Shown here piece after piece: positions 60,525 to 64,000 of a stretch of DNA of 64,000 bases. This stretch comes from Panulirus ornatus (lineage: Eukaryota > Arthropoda > Malacostraca > Decapoda > Palinuridae). The notes beneath the pieces were generated by a model. It saw nothing but the letters and a program-made list of their open reading frames with translations. It had not been told where the DNA came from and did no database searches. The stretch covers positions 30,749,443 to 30,813,442 of the forward strand of contig NC_092225.1 in NCBI RefSeq assembly GCF_036320965.1, written 5' to 3'. The stretch's first letter is position 1, and every line of letters starts with the position of its first letter. The position numbers and the translations under genes were made by a program.

Positions 60525-60657
60525 GCTTGATTCTGCAGCTAATTCAGACTGGATGTCCGCAACGACATGATGGCCAGGTCTTTTGGCCTGACCTTCAAGA
60601 CCAGGCTATCATGCCGTCAGTGGGCAACATCCAGTTCTAACTGGATTGGAATCAAGC
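60525..60657. mobile_element. Foldback element, copy 6 (long arms)
   Basis: Left arm GCTTGATTC ... ACTGGATGT ... CATGATGGCCAGGTCTT; right arm on minus GCTTGATTC ... ACTGGATGT ... CATGATAGCCTGGTCTT. The three blocks are collinear, giving arms of about 65 bases around a GGCCTGACC centre. Confidence 0.78.
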
Positions 60658-63384
60658 ATTATAATCATGACCCCAGTGACAGTCACTCCCAAATGGTATA
60701 TGTCAAAGTACCAGATGGCTGGTAATTCCAGATCTTGCTGACCATCACTGTTTTCTACTGGTCATTGAAACCCTCTTGCTGAAAATTGGTCTTGTTTAGT
60801 TTGTTGTTTGCAAAAGAATTCTACATATTTTTTCTAATTATATCATTACAAAAATTTCCAATATGGTTTTATATAATCATATCATATATAAGCAATGATG
60901 GTTTCAGTTATTTTCAATTACGTTTTCAGATCAACAGACACATTGCATCATTCGTTGGTCATTTCATCATGGTTAGGTTGACACCGTTGTGCAGCAATGT
61001 TCTTGGGGAAGTACATTTAGTGTTCATTCTAAGAATTTTTGGTTCTCTATCACGCGATACTGGCTACGCATTCGTGAAGAAAACAGTTACCAGAACATCA
61101 AAGTTAAAGTAACTTTCTTTCAAGGAAGAAGTACGTAATAGTTTAAGTTCTCTAAGAAAATTGTTAAACATCCCTCGGTCTTAAGTTCCAAACCAAATTA
61201 CAGATCAAAATTAATTTGTACTTATATGCTTTTTTATTCTCTCTTTTTAGGTGTATCAGCTCTGAGGTGTTGTGGTTTATTATCCATACACTTTTAAACT
61301 TACGTTTTAAGGTTTCAACTTTCCATGTCGAAGTTTCCCAAGCTAGTAAAAAGTAACTGTTCTCTGTCCAAATATAAACGGTCTGATATTAATTACATTC
61401 CGACAAAAAGCCAATTTCCTCTTAGATATACTGACGTTAAAACTAACAGAAAGATTATGAAATGGAAGAGAAAATTGGTGAGTGACGTGCGCTGACGGTG
61501 GAAAATGAAATAGATTGTATGACGAGATCGCTGTGCAGCTGTGTGCTCGAGGTATTGTGAGCCTAGTATTGAGCAGACACAGGATAGCTCCGTCAAGTGG
61601 AGTCAACAAGGTTAGGGTCGTCATTCACTGCTGGCATAAATGCATTATGGATTGGTTGACATCAGTCGATCTGTAGTTAACTTCCATGTAAACCAAGGTA
61701 TACCCTGCATATCTACGATACTCTACTACCTTACTCGACAACGTAAACTATCATATGCATCGTACAACCAAGAAGATGTAGACATATATATGCGTGCTCA
61801 TATAAAATTCATGGATGCTGAACCAGAATTTTCCATTTTTTTTCCCCGTGTGATATGAATTACTCCGTTAGTGTCACATGTTTATTTAAGGCTCTCCTCC
61901 TTACTTTATTTTGACTAAAGCTTCAAGAAGTGGTAGAAGATGAGTAAGGGACCGTTACTTTATAGGACCGATCTCCGGCCGCACACTTTGAAGTCTGGGA
62001 GCCTTATTAAGTTATTTTTCTTGGGCAGATGCAAGCCTCAGGTAAAGGGTAATTAAAAGAATATGTCATCCCCTCAAGACGGGGAGAATGCTCAAGGTCC
62101 CGTACCCTGTGGAATTTCTGGTAAGACGAAATTATCGTCACATTTCAGACACTGGCGTCCATGGCAGTTATCTGTTTACCCAATCTTGCATCTAGCCAGA
62201 CGACGGTGATCAGTAGCCTGATACCTGACGAGGGGTAAAGGGCCAAGAAATGCAGAGAAGCAGGAAGGGACACCACCAGCTACTACTAGTGTGTACTGGT
62301 CGTCCTCTAGGAGTGATGGTTGCAACATAAGCTGGTGGCGGCTGTGGGCCAAGCCGGGGTCTCCGGGAGCGCGAAGCCTCGCCACACTCTCTCGAAAGAC
62401 TTCTCGAAATATCTCGTAGTATTAGTTCATTGTGTTCTCTGGTGGTGGGACATCTTACAATAGACCATCGTGGCTAGGGTACTACAAGGAAAATATATAT
62501 TTCTAATATCTAGTTGAAGCTCTTTGCCCAGATTTACACTCAGGGCCCACTAAAACAATTAGGAATAAACATACAGGTGTTTGTGACTATAAAGAGGGTG
62601 ATGTCAGAAGGCAGTGTGGCAAATACCGTCCTTAAATCGGAACTATTTCGTGAGTACATGAATAAGACTTTATGTGCTTTTGTTTCAGCGTTATGGAAAC
62701 GTAGCATGTTTTCAGTTAAATAAATTTCACCTACTCTTTTTATCTTTTATTTTGCCCTCTTTTGCTTAACGAAGTCCTGATTCCTGTAGGAAACATACAA
62801 GAAGTCGAGTTATGAATATCTTTGTCATACATTCAGGACAACTTCTCTCCTGTTCCGTTACGTAGAATCCTTACAGACCAGGTGTTATGCGATGAGTGAT
62901 AAGTTATCACACACACACACCTTCTGTGGACATGCTTTGGTCAGTGTGGGTGGTTGGAAGGCCAGTGGTGACGGACACCCGCCTGCTTAACTTTTGTTTA
63001 GCTTTCGTGTCTGGGTGGTTTTGGTTTTCCCCTCGAGAACTGGTCGTGGCCTCAGAGTAAGAGATGAGTGGAAGATACATACATATATGCCTGCAGTTTG
63101 TTCGCATGGAAAGCGCGTCTCCTTGAACCAGCTGCTTGGTGTTGACACAACGTTGCAGCCCTTGGCTTTGATGGCCTTACCCCAAATGTCACAGGCCAGG
63201 CAATCATATCTAAGGGTCGTGAAGTCGTGTTTAAGGGTGTAGTAAGCGTCGTGCTTATCGGGGTAGTAATACCACATAAATAAATACAAATGATAAACCA
63301 ACTACGTTTATTCTTCACGACTGTTCAGTCAGTAATGTCGTACAGCGTCGCTCCGCCTGATACTGATCGTGTTTGTAGGTTCCG
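60658..63384. other. AT-leaning intergenic sequence
   Basis: Frames of 72-108 codons (60786-61112, 61640-61858) show no domains. No repeat families recognised. Confidence 0.45.
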
Positions 63385-63529
63385 TTTTACCGGTGCTCAG
63401 TGTGGCATTCGTTCTGATCAGGTCGGATCCGCATGGGTTCGAATCCTGGGCGTGCCAGTCGGCCCACACTCAACCTAGGTGTTCATCCGCTTCTCGTGGC
63501 TGGTCGATAGATGGGTACCTGGCTTAGGC

Positions 63530-63573
<44 letters not shown>

Positions 63574-63660
63574 ATAAATTGGAGTAGATATGGTACATAC
63601 ATAAAATGTTATAAGGTAGGTAAACACAAATATAAAACTCTCCCCGTAACACATAAATAC
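63385..63660 (+). mobile_element. tRNA-related SINE, most complete copy (copy 4)
   Basis: Possible tRNA-like head from about 63385, B-box GGGTTCGAATCCTGGGC at 63431-63447, body GTGCCAGTCGGCCCACACTC, GTTCATCC, GGTCGATAGATGGGTACCTG, internal (TG)n 63531-63571, tail AACTCTCCCCGTAACAC near 63637-63653. Head A box is not clear. It defines the family used to recognise the other copies. Confidence 0.78.
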
Positions 63661-63670
63661 TAATAATAAA

Positions 63671-63673
<3 letters not shown>

Positions 63674-63768
<95 letters not shown>

Positions 63769-63769
63769 A
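63674..63769. repeat. (CT)n(CA)n microsatellite at SINE 3' end
   Basis: CT tract to 63744 and CA to 63769, starting 14-20 bases after the SINE tail. Confidence 0.97.
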
Positions 63770-64000
63770 TAGAAGAGAGATAGAGTAGACACGCAATGAA
63801 TTATTAAGGAAATATTCCTGGCAGATCTGTGAATCATGCTGAACTATTCATAAATTCAAAAGGGCCAAGATGGCGGCGAGACATCGAATGATATGACAAG
63901 ACAACTCGGAAAGGAAAGTTTCTGACACAGATGAAGACAGATGACAAGAGCTGCACTCAAGAGTCAACTTAGTGTTTTTACGGTTGAGGAGTCACAAGTT

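Overview
This window looks like non-coding-dominated nuclear DNA from an arthropod, most likely a decapod crustacean. That assignment is inference. It rests on the density of long perfect (TA)n, (TG)n and (GA)n microsatellites, on spliceosomal GT-AG exons, on several decayed non-LTR retrotransposons, and on a LINE 3' tail (core CTCCCGCGTTAGCGAGGTAG) that I associate from memory with decapod genomes. There are no operons and no prokaryotic genes. Most open frames are by-products of simple repeats (Cys-Val, His-Thr, Glu-Arg or Leu-Ser runs) or of minisatellites whose unit is a multiple of 3.

Layout. 1-8 kb: unique sequence with one good-looking but unidentified exon (4603-4675) and several minisatellites. 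8-22 kb: a microsatellite-rich belt in which every long GA tract has its purine strand on +, with 44-bp, 30-bp and 27-bp minisatellites and two members of a tRNA-related SINE. 22.5-25.1 kb: two foldback elements flanking a clean 14-copy 36-bp array. 27-29 kb: minisatellite, perfect palindrome, CRE-like octamers, and a ~320-bp tandem duplication whose second copy was later hit by a retrotransposon 3' fragment. 31.7-33.5 kb: the only convincing host gene, two (possibly three) + strand exons of a Ser/Thr/Pro-rich protein with an RRLS phosphosite motif; I do not recognise the family.

35.8-57.3 kb holds the retrotransposon relics: a Jockey-like endonuclease fragment (35.8-36.9 kb), a CR1-like RT relic (42.8-43.5 kb) inside a very degenerate ~17-bp tandem array (41.4-45.2 kb), a young RTE-like LINE 3' half with an uninterrupted 351-codon RT frame (48.3-49.5 kb), a decayed relative directly downstream (49.6-50.15 kb), and an RT relic on the minus strand with an intact YVDD box (56.5-57.3 kb). 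51-64 kb is otherwise intergenic, with four more foldback elements and a SINE copy at 63.4 kb.

The most interesting structures not covered by standard gene calls are: (1) the RTE-like LINE and a solo copy of its 3' tail both sit inside (TA)n tracts, which suggests the element targets TA microsatellites; (2) a six-member foldback family, one member of which carries a perfect DR1 nuclear-receptor site; (3) the ancient 17-bp array split by a CR1 element; (4) a 44-bp minisatellite whose hairpin arms are kept through a G-U compatible change.
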